Shown: positions 24,961-34,454, numbered from the stretch's first letter. The stretch is DNA of 64,000 nucleotides from S015-6 sp964384945 (GCA_964384945.1 CAYLMK010000001.1:310001-374000), one strand, 5' to 3'. Made by a program: numbers and translations. Notes: a model not told the origin generated them from the letters alone.

Positions 24961-25956
24961 ATGTTCCGATTCGAAGATCCATGGCTTCTCCTGTGCGGCC
25001 TCGTTCTGGTTCCCGTGTTTTACGTTCACTGGAAACGGACAGGCTCGGGGCGTATCCGGTTCTCCGACCTTACGCCTTTCCGCCGAATTCCCCCTTCCCT
25101 GTCGGTCCAATTCCGAAACAGCCTGGTCGTATTCCGATGCATGGGAATCGGGCTCTGTGTCATCGCGCTGGCGCGACCCCAGGTCGGCCAGAAGGAGACC
25201 GAGATCCTCACGGAGGGCATCGACATCGTGCTCTGCCTGGACACTTCGGGAAGCATGCGGGCCCTGGATTTCGAGCGGGAGGGCCGGAGAACGGATCGCC
25301 TGAATGTCGTCCGGGAGGTGGTCAAGGCGTTCATCCAGAAGCGAACGAACGATCGGATCGGGATGGTGGTCTTCGGGGAGCAGGCCTTCACCCAGTGCCC
25401 CCTGACCATGGACTACGGGGTCCTGCTGAGTTTCCTGGACCGCATGGAGATCGGCATGGCGGGCGATTCCACGGCGGTGGGCGCCGCGCTGGCCACGAGC
25501 GTCAAGAGACTCAAGGAAGTGCCCGGCAAGAGCAAGGTGATCATTCTCCTGACGGACGGACGGAACAACGCGGGCAGGATCCTGCCCGAGACGGCGGCCG
25601 AGATTGCCAAGACTTACCAGATCAAGGTCCATACCATCGGGGTCGGCGTAAAAGGCGAATCCCCCTTCCTGATGGAAACCCTCTTCGGAAGGCAATACGT
25701 GTACCAGAAGGTGGATCTGGACGAAGACACCCTGCAGCGTATCGCGGACATGACGGGCGGGTCCTATTTCCGTGCCGAGGATACGGCCGGCCTGGAGAGG
25801 GTCTACGAGCAGATCGACCGGATGGAGAAGACCGAGGCAAAGGTCAAGGAGTACATGGAGTATGAAGAGATGTTCGCTCGGTTCGCCTTTCCGGGCCTCC
25901 TGCTCCTCCTGGCGGGATTCGTGCTGGAGAACACGCGTTTCAGGAAGCTTCCTTGA
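24961..25956 (+). CDS. batA: VWA-domain membrane protein BatA
   Basis: A 331-residue protein with two N-terminal membrane segments (about 7-22 and 58-75), a von Willebrand factor A domain (about 85-290) and a C-terminal membrane segment (LLLLLAGFVLENT). The metal-binding MIDAS motif is DTSGS (in LCLDTSGSMRALD), with the Asp of LLTDGRNN as the third element. The domain order is exactly that of BatA/Aer proteins. Its start is four bases after the previous stop. In the Bat model it forms a membrane complex with BatB and is served by the MoxR ATPase; the client in this organism is unknown. A 220-base gap with a palindromic element separates it from batB. Confidence 0.9.
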   Translation: MFRFEDPWLLLCGLVLVPVFYVHWKRTGSGRIRFSDLTPFRRIPPSLSVQFRNSLVVFRCMGIGLCVIALARPQVGQKETEILTEGIDIVLCLDTSGSMRALDFEREGRRTDRLNVVREVVKAFIQKRTNDRIGMVVFGEQAFTQCPLTMDYGVLLSFLDRMEIGMAGDSTAVGAALATSVKRLKEVPGKSKVIILLTDGRNNAGRILPETAAEIAKTYQIKVHTIGVGVKGESPFLMETLFGRQYVYQKVDLDEDTLQRIADMTGGSYFRAEDTAGLERVYEQIDRMEKTEAKVKEYMEYEEMFARFAFPGLLLLLAGFVLENTRFRKLP

Positions 25957-26010
25957 TGCGGCTTGGTCCGCAAGGCAAAGGGTATGAAAGGGATTATGCA
26001 CTGGAGATCG

Positions 26011-26115
26011 GCTATCAGCTGTCAGGCGTTAGCTGTTAGCTCCCATCCACACATCGCCAACAAGAGCGGACAAAGGGGGCGTGGCGGTGTGGGCTAACAG
26101 CTAAAAGCTAATAGC
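26011..26115. repeat. REP/MITE-like palindromic element
   Basis: A long imperfect palindrome between batA and batB. Perfect 12-base arms TTAGCTGTTAGC (26029-26040) and GCTAACAGCTAA (26093-26104) are extended by outer arms GCTATCAGCT (26011-26020) / AGCTAATAGC (26106-26115, one mismatch) and inner arms CCACAC (26047-26052) / GTGTGG (26087-26092). No open frame lies within. Such elements are generally present in many copies per genome and can act as attenuators or mRNA stabilisers in operons. Confidence 0.75.
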
Positions 26116-26175
26116 CAAAAGCTGAAAACCGGCGGTTCACGAACGATCCATATCCAAGGGGACTACGGACAAGCC

Positions 26176-28023
26176 ATGAGCTTTGCGGCGCTCGAGTTTC
26201 TCTATCTCATCTGGATCCTTCCCGCAATGGTTCTCCTGGCCGTCTATTCCTTCCGAAAAAAGGACAGGCTGCTGCGCCTGTTCGCGGACACGGGGCTCTG
26301 GGACCGGCTCATGCCCGACGTACGCCGCAGGAGGCAGATCTTCAAGTTTCTCTTGCTGCTGGCAGGCACAAGCTTCCTCCTGGCGGCCTTGCTCAGGCCG
26401 CGGTGGGGATTCCACTGGGAGGAGATGAAGCGCAAAGGGGTGGACCTCATCGTTGCCATCGACGTCTCGGAGAGCATGCTCGCCGAGGATATCAAGCCCA
26501 ACCGCCTGGAGCGCGCGAAGCGGGAGGTCACGGACCTCGTCGGCATGCTTCAGGGGGACCGGCTCGGCATGGTCGCATTCGCGGGGGCCGCCTTCCTGCA
26601 GTGCCCGCTGACCCTCGACTACGCTTCCTTCAGGATCTTCCTCGACTATCTTGACACCGACCTTATCCCGGTGCCGGGAACGGCCATCGCCGAAGCGATT
26701 CGCATGGCGATTCGTTCGTTCTCGGCGGACAGGAGGTCCTCGAAGGCCCTGATTCTCATAACCGACGGCGAGGATCATTCCGGCGAGACGGAGAAGGCTG
26801 CGCAGGAGGCCAAGGAGAAGGGGGTACGCATCTTCACGATCGGAATCGGCTCGGAGGATGGTGCACCGATCCCGCAACGGGCAGGGACGGGGGATTTCAA
26901 GAAGGACCGACGGGGACAGGTCGTCATGAGCAAGCTCCACGAAACTGCCGTACAGAAGATCGCGCTCGCCACCGGAGGAAGCTACGTGCGGTCCGTGAGC
27001 GGGGACATGGATCTGAAGAAGATCTACGAGGAGGAGATCCGCGGCAAGATGGAGGCCGGCGAACTCCAGAGCACGAAGACAAGACGCTGGGAGGAACGCT
27101 TTCAGTGGTTCCTGTTCGCGAGCATCCTCCTGTTCACCCTCGAGGCGATCCTGCCCGACCGCACACGTTCGCCCGAGGCGGGGAAGAGACGCCGCTGGGT
27201 TCCCGCCCGAAAAGGAAAAGTTGCCCTGGGTGTTTTCTTCGCCGGCCTCGGGCTGATATTGCCGGCAGCGCGGCCGGCAGAGGCGGAGTCGGTCTACGCG
27301 AAGATGAAAGGGGCGGAGAACTCCTACGATCAGGAAGCCTACGCCGAGGCCCTCGAGGGGTTCCTCGATGCACAGGTGGAACGGCCGAACGACCTTCCTC
27401 TGAAATACAACATCGGAAACACGCAGTATCGGATGCGGAATTTCCGCGAGGCGGAAGACGCCTTCCGCGCCGTGGCCGCCGCAGGGGATCCGAAACAGAA
27501 GCAGAAGGCCTTCTACAACCTCGGAAACGCAGCATACAGGCAGGGCAAGCTCGAGGAGGCGGCGGCCCACTACAAGCAGGCGCTGGATCTGGACCCGAAG
27601 GACGAGGACGCGCGCTTCAACCTGGAGTTCGTCCGCGAGGAAATCAAGCGCAGATTGAACGAGGCCCGCGAACGCGAGCAAAAGGGGAAGCAGAAGAACG
27701 AAGAGGGTCAAACCTGCCAGCAGCCTCGGCAGGGCGAGTCGGAGCAGGACGGCGAACCGAAGGAGCAATCCGAGGAGCGCCGACAGGGGTCTGCGCCGCA
27801 ACCCGAGGACTCCGGGCAACAGCCGGCCCCGCAGACCGAACAAGGGCAGGGCGAAGAGGAGCCGGACGGCGGCCGGCCGATGGGAGAGGTTGCCCGCGAG
27901 ATGAGCCCCGAGGAGGCGGAACGCTGGCTGAACACGCTCGACGAAGACCAGAAGGAAATGGCGAAGAACCATGTCCGGAAGGCCCTTGGCGGACGCCCCC
28001 CGGTCCCGGACAAAGACTGGTAG
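26176..28023 (+). CDS. batB: VWA-domain protein BatB fused to TPR domain (BatB-BatC)
   Basis: A 615-residue protein. Two N-terminal membrane segments (about 8-26 and 54-76) precede a VWA domain (about 88-300) with the MIDAS motif DVSES (in AIDVSESMLAED) and LITDGED. A third membrane segment (about 311-328) and a fourth hydrophobic one (350-370) follow, then a TPR domain (about 380-490; PLKYNIGNTQYRMRNFREAE and FYNLGNAAYRQGKLEEAA), and a disordered, very Glu/Gln-rich tail (490-590). In many genomes the TPR part is a separate BatC; here it is one polypeptide. MoxR-dependent partner of BatA. The ATG at 26176 lies about 60 bases after the palindromic element, with a GGGGA sequence about 15 bases upstream. 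Confidence 0.88.
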   Translation: MSFAALEFLYLIWILPAMVLLAVYSFRKKDRLLRLFADTGLWDRLMPDVRRRRQIFKFLLLLAGTSFLLAALLRPRWGFHWEEMKRKGVDLIVAIDVSESMLAEDIKPNRLERAKREVTDLVGMLQGDRLGMVAFAGAAFLQCPLTLDYASFRIFLDYLDTDLIPVPGTAIAEAIRMAIRSFSADRRSSKALILITDGEDHSGETEKAAQEAKEKGVRIFTIGIGSEDGAPIPQRAGTGDFKKDRRGQVVMSKLHETAVQKIALATGGSYVRSVSGDMDLKKIYEEEIRGKMEAGELQSTKTRRWEERFQWFLFASILLFTLEAILPDRTRSPEAGKRRRWVPARKGKVALGVFFAGLGLILPAARPAEAESVYAKMKGAENSYDQEAYAEALEGFLDAQVERPNDLPLKYNIGNTQYRMRNFREAEDAFRAVAAAGDPKQKQKAFYNLGNAAYRQGKLEEAAAHYKQALDLDPKDEDARFNLEFVREEIKRRLNEAREREQKGKQKNEEGQTCQQPRQGESEQDGEPKEQSEERRQGSAPQPEDSGQQPAPQTEQGQGEEEPDGGRPMGEVAREMSPEEAERWLNTLDEDQKEMAKNHVRKALGGRPPVPDKDW

Positions 28024-28029
28024 CCCATC

Positions 28030-29880
28030 ATGGATCGACCCATGCTTGATGCGTTACGCAATCCCGGCGCGGAAGGAAGAGGCCTCGGTTTCCGCCGTCT
28101 GCGCCTCCTCTTCGCCCTTGCCTGGGCGAGCCTCCTCCTGGTTGCGGGGGCGGCACCGGAGTCCGGGGCCTTCGAGGTCCGCGCCTGGGTGGACAAGACC
28201 GAGGCCACCGTGGAGGACCAGATCTTCCTCACCGTTTCCATCTCGGGCGAGCGGCGCCTCTCCGGGAATCCCCAACTGCCGCCCTTGCCTGATTTTCATG
28301 TGACCGAGGGCGGAACCTCCTCGCAGACCCGGATCGTGAACGGCTCCATCAGCACTTCGTTGGAGATCACCTATGTGCTGACACCCAGAAGGGCGGGCAC
28401 GTTCACCATCGGGCCCGTACGCATGGAACGAAAGGGCCGCACCTACCAGAGCCAGCCTGTCACGGTCCGGATCCTCCCGGCCGCGTCGCCGACAGAAGCT
28501 CGTCCGGCGGCATTTGTGACCCAGCACGTAGATGTGGAGGACCCGTACGTCCACCAGCAGATCCTCTACACCTTTCGGTTTGTGCGGAGCGTCCAGTCCC
28601 TGGAGGCCCAGTGGGACCCCCCTTCGTTTGAAGGCTTCTGGGTGGAAGATCTGGGAAAAGAGAGGCAATACGAGCAGGTAATCAACGGCCAGCGCTACGC
28701 CGTCACCGAGCTCAAGAAGGTCCTCTACCCTCTTTCCGAGGGCCCTGCGCGAATCGAGGAGAGCGCCGTTGCCTGTCAACTGGTGGTTCCGGGCGGCAGG
28801 GGACCTGCCGGGATCGACAGCTTCTTCGGAAGCCCCTTCTTCGGAACGCGCGCACAAACCGTGACGAGGAACCTGCGCGCCGAGCCCATTTCCCTTCGTG
28901 TCCGGCCGCTCCCCGAGGCCGGAAGGCCGGATGGTTTTCAGGGGCTGGTCGGTACCTTCACCGTGCGGGCCGAGGTCGGACAGGACCGCATTCGAGCCGG
29001 CGATTCGACCACTCTGACCGTGACCGTCACAGGCCGGGGGAACCTGAAGGATCTGGCCACGGTCTCCCCGGAGGAGATCGCCGGCTTCAAGGTCTATCCC
29101 GACAAGCCCACGTACCAGTCCGAGATCCGGGGAGACACCCTGGTCGGCGCCAAGGTATTCAAGAAGGCCCTCGTGCCGATCGAGTCGGGAAGAATCGAGA
29201 TCCCCCTCCACGAAGTGCCTTACTTCGACCCGGAACAAGGCTCCTACCGGATCGCGGCAGCCCCTCCTCTGACGATCACCGTCGAGGCGGGCGACCAGGA
29301 GGAGTCGCTCCATCTCGTCTCGGCGGCCGCCCCGGCCGGCCCCAAGAGCGCGATCAAGATCCTGGGCAAGGACATCCTGCCGATTCATACCGGGCTCGCC
29401 GGCGCCCGCAACCAGGTTCCATCCGCCGGGGGCCTGTATGCAGCCCTGGGGAGCGTTCTTCTTCCCCCTTGCGTGTTCCTGCTTTGCCTGGGGAGGAAGA
29501 GAAGAAGGGAGCGACTGGAGACCGATCAGCACATCGTCCGAAGAAAAGGGGCCCGCAAGAAGGCGGACCGCCTCCTGAAGGAAGCCAGAAGGCGGATCCG
29601 CCGGCCGGAGGACAAGGAGTTCTTCTCCCAGCTGTCCCGCAGTCTCAAGGGCCTTGTCGGCGACAAGCTGAACGTCAACACGCTCGCCTGCACACCGATG
29701 GAGATCCACCGCTGCCTGACGGAACAGGGGGCCGGAGAGGAGACGTCCGCCATGGTTCGAGGATTCCTGGAGCAGCTTGAATACGATCAGTATGCAGTGA
29801 CGAGGCTCGAGGCGGGCCAGAGGGAGGCCCGCTACAGGACGGCGCAACGGCTCCTCAAGGCGCTGGACAGGCAGCTTTGA
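28030..29880 (+). CDS. batD: BatD family exported protein
   Basis: A 616-residue protein with a signal peptide (hydrophobic stretch LLFALAWASLLLVAGA, about 27-42), a long extracytoplasmic beta-sandwich region that matches BatD (FEVRAWVDKTEATVEDQIFL, then YVLTPRRAGTFTIGPV, and FVTQHVDVEDPYVHQQILYT), and a C-terminal membrane segment (about 465-485) with a basic cytoplasmic tail (RKRRRERLETDQHIVRRKG). Oxygen-tolerance Bat proteins of this kind are surface-exposed scaffold proteins. The start at 28030 is six bases after the batB stop with no good ribosome binding site, so translation is probably coupled. Function: part of the Bat complex, exact role not known. Confidence 0.88.
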   Translation: MDRPMLDALRNPGAEGRGLGFRRLRLLFALAWASLLLVAGAAPESGAFEVRAWVDKTEATVEDQIFLTVSISGERRLSGNPQLPPLPDFHVTEGGTSSQTRIVNGSISTSLEITYVLTPRRAGTFTIGPVRMERKGRTYQSQPVTVRILPAASPTEARPAAFVTQHVDVEDPYVHQQILYTFRFVRSVQSLEAQWDPPSFEGFWVEDLGKERQYEQVINGQRYAVTELKKVLYPLSEGPARIEESAVACQLVVPGGRGPAGIDSFFGSPFFGTRAQTVTRNLRAEPISLRVRPLPEAGRPDGFQGLVGTFTVRAEVGQDRIRAGDSTTLTVTVTGRGNLKDLATVSPEEIAGFKVYPDKPTYQSEIRGDTLVGAKVFKKALVPIESGRIEIPLHEVPYFDPEQGSYRIAAAPPLTITVEAGDQEESLHLVSAAAPAGPKSAIKILGKDILPIHTGLAGARNQVPSAGGLYAALGSVLLPPCVFLLCLGRKRRRERLETDQHIVRRKGARKKADRLLKEARRRIRRPEDKEFFSQLSRSLKGLVGDKLNVNTLACTPMEIHRCLTEQGAGEETSAMVRGFLEQLEYDQYAVTRLEAGQREARYRTAQRLLKALDRQL

Positions 29881-29896
29881 ACCGGGGGGGAGAACC

Positions 29897-30787
29897 TTGA
29901 CCGCACGGCCTTTCAGGAAGACATGGAAGCGGATCCCGCAGGCCTGGGCGTTTTTCCTCCTTTTCCTCTGGAACCCCGCGCCCGCCCTGCCGACACCCCG
30001 CGATGTGCCGAACACCCCGGCCAACGAAGAAGCCGGTCGAGAACACGCCGAGAACGCCAGGACCACGGAAGCGGAAGATCTCCCTTCCCTGCTGTTCCGG
30101 GCGAACCGGGCATACCTGGAGGACCGGTTCGAAGAGGCGGCTGCCCTGTATGAGGAAATCGTCGCCAGGCGCCATCGCAACGGGCACGTCTTCTACAACC
30201 TGGGAAACGCCTATGTCCGTCTCGGGAAGGTCGGCCGGGCCATCCTGAGCTACCGGAAGGCACGCCTTCTCTTGCCGCGGGACGGAGATCTGGAAGCCAA
30301 TCTCCACTACGCCCGCTCGCTCACCCAGGACCGTATCGAGGGTGCCTCCCCCTCCCTCTGGAACACGCTGGCCTTCTGGTACTTCGGAATGAATCTCCGG
30401 GAATTGCTCATCGCGTTCGTCTTCTTCAACCTCCTCTTCTGGGCCTCGGCCGCCTTCATCCTGTACCGGGACAGCGAGTGGGCAAAATGGAGCCTTTGGC
30501 TCTCCCTGCTTGCGAGCATTCTTCTCGGCGCCTCGACGGGTCTGAAGTTCATGGAGAGCTTCCGAAACGCGGGCGGAGTCGTGCTCGCGGAAGAAACCCC
30601 GGTGCGGGCCGGATTCACCCGGAACGACACCGTCCTTTTCGTGCTTCACGAAGGCGCGGAGTTCACGATGCTGGGCGAGGAGAATGGCTGGTGGAAGATT
30701 GCGCTGGCAGACGGCAAGAAGGGTTGGGTGCCGGCCGACTCCGCGGGGAGAGTCGCCTTGGGCCGGGCTCAACCGACCGCCCGGTAG
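29897..30787 (+). CDS. batE: BatE: TPR and SH3-like domain membrane protein
   Basis: A 296-residue protein. The TTG at 29897, preceded by GGGGGGAG, is the only start that includes the signal/anchor segment (AWAFFLLFLWNPAPA, about 16-30); the next in-frame ATG is far downstream. A TPR pair follows (about 62-130, LFRANRAYLEDRFEEAAALY), then two membrane segments (about 170-192 and 199-217), and a bacterial SH3-like module at the C-terminus (ENGWWKIALADGKKGWVPADS). This is the standard BatE architecture. It is the last gene of the operon, and its last 19 bases overlap the convergent MBL-fold gene. Confidence 0.85.
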   Translation: MTARPFRKTWKRIPQAWAFFLLFLWNPAPALPTPRDVPNTPANEEAGREHAENARTTEAEDLPSLLFRANRAYLEDRFEEAAALYEEIVARRHRNGHVFYNLGNAYVRLGKVGRAILSYRKARLLLPRDGDLEANLHYARSLTQDRIEGASPSLWNTLAFWYFGMNLRELLIAFVFFNLLFWASAAFILYRDSEWAKWSLWLSLLASILLGASTGLKFMESFRNAGGVVLAEETPVRAGFTRNDTVLFVLHEGAEFTMLGEENGWWKIALADGKKGWVPADSAGRVALGRAQPTAR

Positions 30788-31782
30788 GTGGCCGGCGGAC
30801 CCGGATCCACCAGCTCCGCGCGGCCCTCCTCGAGCAGCAGTTCCAGGTGGACCATGATCTCCGAGATGGCGAGGAAGCCGTCGTATTCCGGAACGAAGTC
30901 AAACACCTCGTCCACGATGTGGTAAAGGGGGCGCGACCGCCTTCGCAGAGCCTCCCAGATCCGCTCCATCCGCTCCCGGTGGTGTTTGCGGTAGCTCGAA
31001 ATGAGCCCCGGCAGGTCTTCGATGAATTCTCCGTGTCCGGAAAACACGTACCTGACGTCCATCCCCTTCAACTTTTCCAGGGATCGGATGTATGCCTTCA
31101 GGCTCCGGTAATCCGGGTCCCGCAGGATGTCCTTCCGGACCTCGAAGAGGGGATTGGGCGTAATGTGCTTGATAATGTGATCCCCGCTGTAAAGGATCTT
31201 CCGCGTTGTCTCGTAAAAGCAGCAGGTCCCCGGGGTGTGCCCCGGCGTATGGATCACCCTGAGGTGATAGTCGTCTCCTTCGAAAACGTCGCCCTCTTCG
31301 ATCGGCTTCACGTCCGGGACCGGATCGCACAGCATGGCGAACAGGGAGAAGCGCTCCCGGACCTTCGCCACTTCCTCGGGAGGCATGTCCACGAGGGCCA
31401 TCAGGCGCTCTCCGGCCTCATCAAACATCTCCTCCCTGTAGTTCTCCGCGGCCACCCGCCATGCGTCCTCCGCGTGGACAAAGCAGGGGACGGGCCGGCC
31501 CGTCGCCTCGCGGATCCGGGTCGCCAGCCCGAAATGATCCACGTGGCCGTGCGTGAACACGATGCGTTCGATGTCGGTCAGGTCCCGGCCCTTCCGCCGG
31601 AACTCCGCCCGCAAGGTCTCGAACGACCCCGGAAACTTCGGGCCCGTGTCGATCAGCGTGATCGGCCCCGAGCCGACGGCGTAGACATTGGCCGTGATCA
31701 GGTCGGAATAGCCCGGCAGATCGATTGCGATCGAACAGACGTTGTCGACTTCGGGGAAGGGCAGCAATTTGTCCATCCTCAT
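30769..31782 (-). CDS. MBL-fold metallo-hydrolase
   Basis: A 337-residue metallo-beta-lactamase-fold hydrolase. Metal-binding motifs are complete: THGHVDHFG (HxHxDH), HTPGHTPGT and YSGDHI, followed by a C-terminal SGHGEFIEDL and a helical tail about 80 residues long, as in glyoxalase II/LACTB2-like proteins. The substrate is not evident; hydrolysis of a thioester or of an RNA/nucleotide phosphodiester is possible. The start codon at 31782 gives a complete N-terminal strand. It is convergent with batE and overlaps it by 19 bases; upstream it is divergent from the lytic transglycosylase gene. No clear operon partner. Confidence 0.85.
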   Translation of the reverse strand: MRMDKLLPFPEVDNVCSIAIDLPGYSDLITANVYAVGSGPITLIDTGPKFPGSFETLRAEFRRKGRDLTDIERIVFTHGHVDHFGLATRIREATGRPVPCFVHAEDAWRVAAENYREEMFDEAGERLMALVDMPPEEVAKVRERFSLFAMLCDPVPDVKPIEEGDVFEGDDYHLRVIHTPGHTPGTCCFYETTRKILYSGDHIIKHITPNPLFEVRKDILRDPDYRSLKAYIRSLEKLKGMDVRYVFSGHGEFIEDLPGLISSYRKHHRERMERIWEALRRRSRPLYHIVDEVFDFVPEYDGFLAISEIMVHLELLLEEGRAELVDPGPPATYRAVG

Positions 31783-31803
31783 GCGTCTTCCGGAAAGTGA
31801 ATT

Positions 31804-31832
31804 ATTCTAACCATTATCCCGCCGCCACACAA
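31804..31832 (-). promoter_or_regulatory. candidate sigma-70 promoter of the MBL-fold gene
   Basis: On the minus strand TTGTGT (31832-31827), 17 bases and TAGAAT (31809-31804). The -10 is good, the -35 matches only in three positions. It lies 22 bases upstream of the start codon. Confidence 0.35.
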
Positions 31833-32060
31833 GGAACCGCCTCCAGCGGGACGGAACGCGGGATTTTCAGTCTTCCGACTTGATTTTCAGGTCCGGAATC
31901 GAGTATAGAAAGAAGTCAAATCCAGGGCCGGCCGCCGCGACGCGCGCAAGAGGGCCGGCGAGGGCACCTAATTTTTTCTCGAAGGATGTCCGATCCATAG
32001 TAGAAGGTTCCTGCGGAAAATCCACACGTTCCGTTCCTGCCGCACGCAATAAAGGTGGAG

Positions 32061-33869
32061 ATGACAAGACATCCGAGAGACTTCTTTTGCTGGGTGATCG
32101 CATTCGGCATCGTCCTTGGAGGCTGCGCCTCGCCGTTGCGGGTTTCCCGAGCTCCGAATGCCGAAGAAACGGCGGGGTCTTCGCAAGCCGGCCCGCTCGA
32201 ATGCGGTTCCGCTCGCGAGAGCCGATCTCATGCCTCCGCTTCCGGCCCCGCCGAGCATTCCGACGGTTCCTCTGCCGCAGCGGAGGAGGAAAACGGGGCC
32301 AGCCTCCACCCGGAGATCCGGGCCTCCCAGGAGGAGGCCGAAGATGTGACCTTCCTCAGGGAGCTCGCGCAACCGGGGCTGGCCCAGGAAGATTCCTCCG
32401 CCCTGCCCGTGGAGAACAACGAAAAAGTCGAGGCTTGCATAGGGCTGTTCACGGGGTCGCAGCGGGGATGGATGGAGAGGGCCCTGCGCCGCTCGGGACG
32501 GCACGTGGACAGGATGAAGCAGATCCTCCGGGAAGAAGACCTGCCGGAGGATCTGATCTACCTGGCCCTCATCGAGAGCGGATTCAACCCCTATGCCTAC
32601 TCTCGGGCCGGCGCCGCGGGCATCTGGCAGTTCATGCCGCACACGGGCCGCAGGTACGGCCTCGCCATCAACTGGTGGGTCGACGAGCGGCGTGATTATG
32701 AGAAATCGACCCGGGCCGCCGCACGCTACTTGAAAGACCTCTACAGCCTTTTCGACGACTGGTATCTCGCGGCAGCCGCGTACAATGCCGGCGAGGGAAA
32801 ACTCCAACGGGCGATCCTCAAGTATGACAGCACGTGCTTCTGGGACCTCTCGCAGTACGGGTATCTGCGAAGCGAAACCAAGAACTATGTTCCCAGCCTC
32901 CTGGCCGCGCTGAAGATCGCGAAGGACCCGGAGGGATATGAATTCACAAATCTCCAATACGATCCCCCCCTGCTCTACGAAACGGTCCGCGTGCCCGACG
33001 CCACGGATCTGGCCGTGATTGCAAGGGGATGCGGGACGAGCTTGAGCCTGTTGAACCTGCTCAACCCGCAGCTCCAGCGAGGCTGCACGCCTCCCGACTA
33101 CCCGGATTATGAAGTGAAGATCCCCCCGGGAACCAAGGAGTCGTTCCTGGCCTACTACGAACAGCTTGACCCGAAGGAACGGCTGACCTTTCGGCGGCAC
33201 CAGGTCCGAAAGAACGAAACCCTGTCCAAGATCGCGCAACGATACGGCGTCTCCCTGAACTCCCTCGCTTCGATGAATCGGATCAGGAACCCGAACTCCA
33301 TTCGAGTGGGCAGAAGTCTGATCATTCCGCTCCCGGCAAGCCATAGCCCGACCGAACCGATCTTGCAGACACGGGCAACCTCCGGACCTGCGCGCCCCGC
33401 TGACCAGGCCTCAAAAAAGGTGGTCCATGTGGTCAAGAAGGGAGACACCCTCTGGCGGATCAGCCAACGATACGGGGTCAGCCTTTCCTGCCTGCGAACG
33501 TGGAACGGGCTGCGCAATTCCTCTCCGATTCACCCGGGGCAGAGGATCGTTGTCTGGCGGAAAGAACCTGTAACAAAGAACCTGCCGATTGTTGCCAAGG
33601 CCGAGCCGGTGCAGAAGTGCGGCAATGAGATCTGGTATACGGTCAAGCGCGGAGACAGCCTCTGGGACATTGCTCGGACATTCGAGGTGACCGTTGCCCA
33701 GATCTCGGAGTGGAACGGGCTCAACAGCCGCCATCCCATTCGCCCGGGGCTCCGGCTGCGGATCTGCAGCAAGGCTCGCCTCGACGCGGGCTTGCACCCC
33801 TGTCCTCCGGAGGCCCATCCAGACCCATCGCGACCCCGGGCTGGGACGGTGCCCCAACCCGGGGCCTGA
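32061..33869 (+). CDS. mltD: membrane-bound lytic transglycosylase D-like lipoprotein with LysM domains
   Basis: A 602-residue murein-degrading enzyme. A signal peptide ends with lipobox LGGC (Cys22), followed by a low-complexity linker of about 80 residues. The SLT domain (about 140-270) has the catalytic Glu in LIYLALIESGFNP, then AGAAGIWQFMPHTGRRYGL and AAAYNAGEGKLQRAI. Three LysM modules at the C-terminus (about 375-425, 450-500 and 515-570) start with VRKNETLSKIAQRYGVSL, VKKGDTLWRISQRYGVSL and VKRGDSLWDIARTFEVTV. The ATG at 32061 with AAAGG ahead is preferred over a GTG six bases earlier. It cleaves the glycan between MurNAc and GlcNAc. The thioesterase gene starts two bases after its stop, so the pair is likely co-transcribed. 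Confidence 0.92.
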   Translation: MTRHPRDFFCWVIAFGIVLGGCASPLRVSRAPNAEETAGSSQAGPLECGSARESRSHASASGPAEHSDGSSAAAEEENGASLHPEIRASQEEAEDVTFLRELAQPGLAQEDSSALPVENNEKVEACIGLFTGSQRGWMERALRRSGRHVDRMKQILREEDLPEDLIYLALIESGFNPYAYSRAGAAGIWQFMPHTGRRYGLAINWWVDERRDYEKSTRAAARYLKDLYSLFDDWYLAAAAYNAGEGKLQRAILKYDSTCFWDLSQYGYLRSETKNYVPSLLAALKIAKDPEGYEFTNLQYDPPLLYETVRVPDATDLAVIARGCGTSLSLLNLLNPQLQRGCTPPDYPDYEVKIPPGTKESFLAYYEQLDPKERLTFRRHQVRKNETLSKIAQRYGVSLNSLASMNRIRNPNSIRVGRSLIIPLPASHSPTEPILQTRATSGPARPADQASKKVVHVVKKGDTLWRISQRYGVSLSCLRTWNGLRNSSPIHPGQRIVVWRKEPVTKNLPIVAKAEPVQKCGNEIWYTVKRGDSLWDIARTFEVTVAQISEWNGLNSRHPIRPGLRLRICSKARLDAGLHPCPPEAHPDPSRPRAGTVPQPGA

Positions 33870-33871
33870 GC

Positions 33872-34312
33872 ATGGATTTCGGCGCACTGAAACCGTTGAT
33901 CGAGGAAGCCACTGCCTGGATTCGGGAGAGCGGCCTGTCGGCACAGGTGCTGGAGGAACGGCACGTTGTCCTGCGCCTGCCCAGGGACCGCCACCTGAAC
34001 CGGGTGGGGCATGTCCACGGGGGCGCGGCCCTCGTTCTCATGGAGATGGCGGGCGCGGCTCTGCTTGCCTGCACCTACCCGTTCGGCAGGTATGTCCCGA
34101 TCCACAAGGCCATGGAGATCCAGTTCCTCGGCGCCGCGGCAACGGACCTCTTCTGCGAACTCACGCTTTCCGAATCGGCGGCAGCGGAGATGGTCCGGCC
34201 GATCGACGAAAAGGGCAAGGGGGAGTGGGTCCTGGAGGTGCATTGCCGAGATGCGCAGGGCACCCCCATCGCCAAGGCCGTCTGCACCTACTACGTGAAG
34301 AAGATGACGTGA
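33872..34312 (+). CDS. hotdog-fold thioesterase (PaaI/DUF4442-like)
   Basis: A 146-residue single hotdog domain. The phrase HLNRVGHVHGGAALVLMEMAGAALLAC matches the helix with an acidic residue found in PaaI-like or DUF4442 proteins, and IHKAMEIQFLGAAATDLFCE the central strands. Such enzymes hydrolyse acyl-CoA thioesters; the substrate is unknown. The ATG at 33872 lies two bases after the mltD stop codon. Translational coupling is likely, though a functional link between murein hydrolysis and the thioesterase is not obvious. Confidence 0.8.
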   Translation: MDFGALKPLIEEATAWIRESGLSAQVLEERHVVLRLPRDRHLNRVGHVHGGAALVLMEMAGAALLACTYPFGRYVPIHKAMEIQFLGAAATDLFCELTLSESAAAEMVRPIDEKGKGEWVLEVHCRDAQGTPIAKAVCTYYVKKMT

Positions 34313-34454
34313 GCGGCTCTGAAGCCCTCTGGGAAGCGCCATCGGCCGCGGCGCAGGCATGCCCCCGGGCGAAAGCAAAGGGGCAGGCGGGGCTCACCTT
34401 CTGCGTCTTTGCCTTTTCGCCTTCCTGGGACCCTGCATCCTGTCGTTCCCTCAC

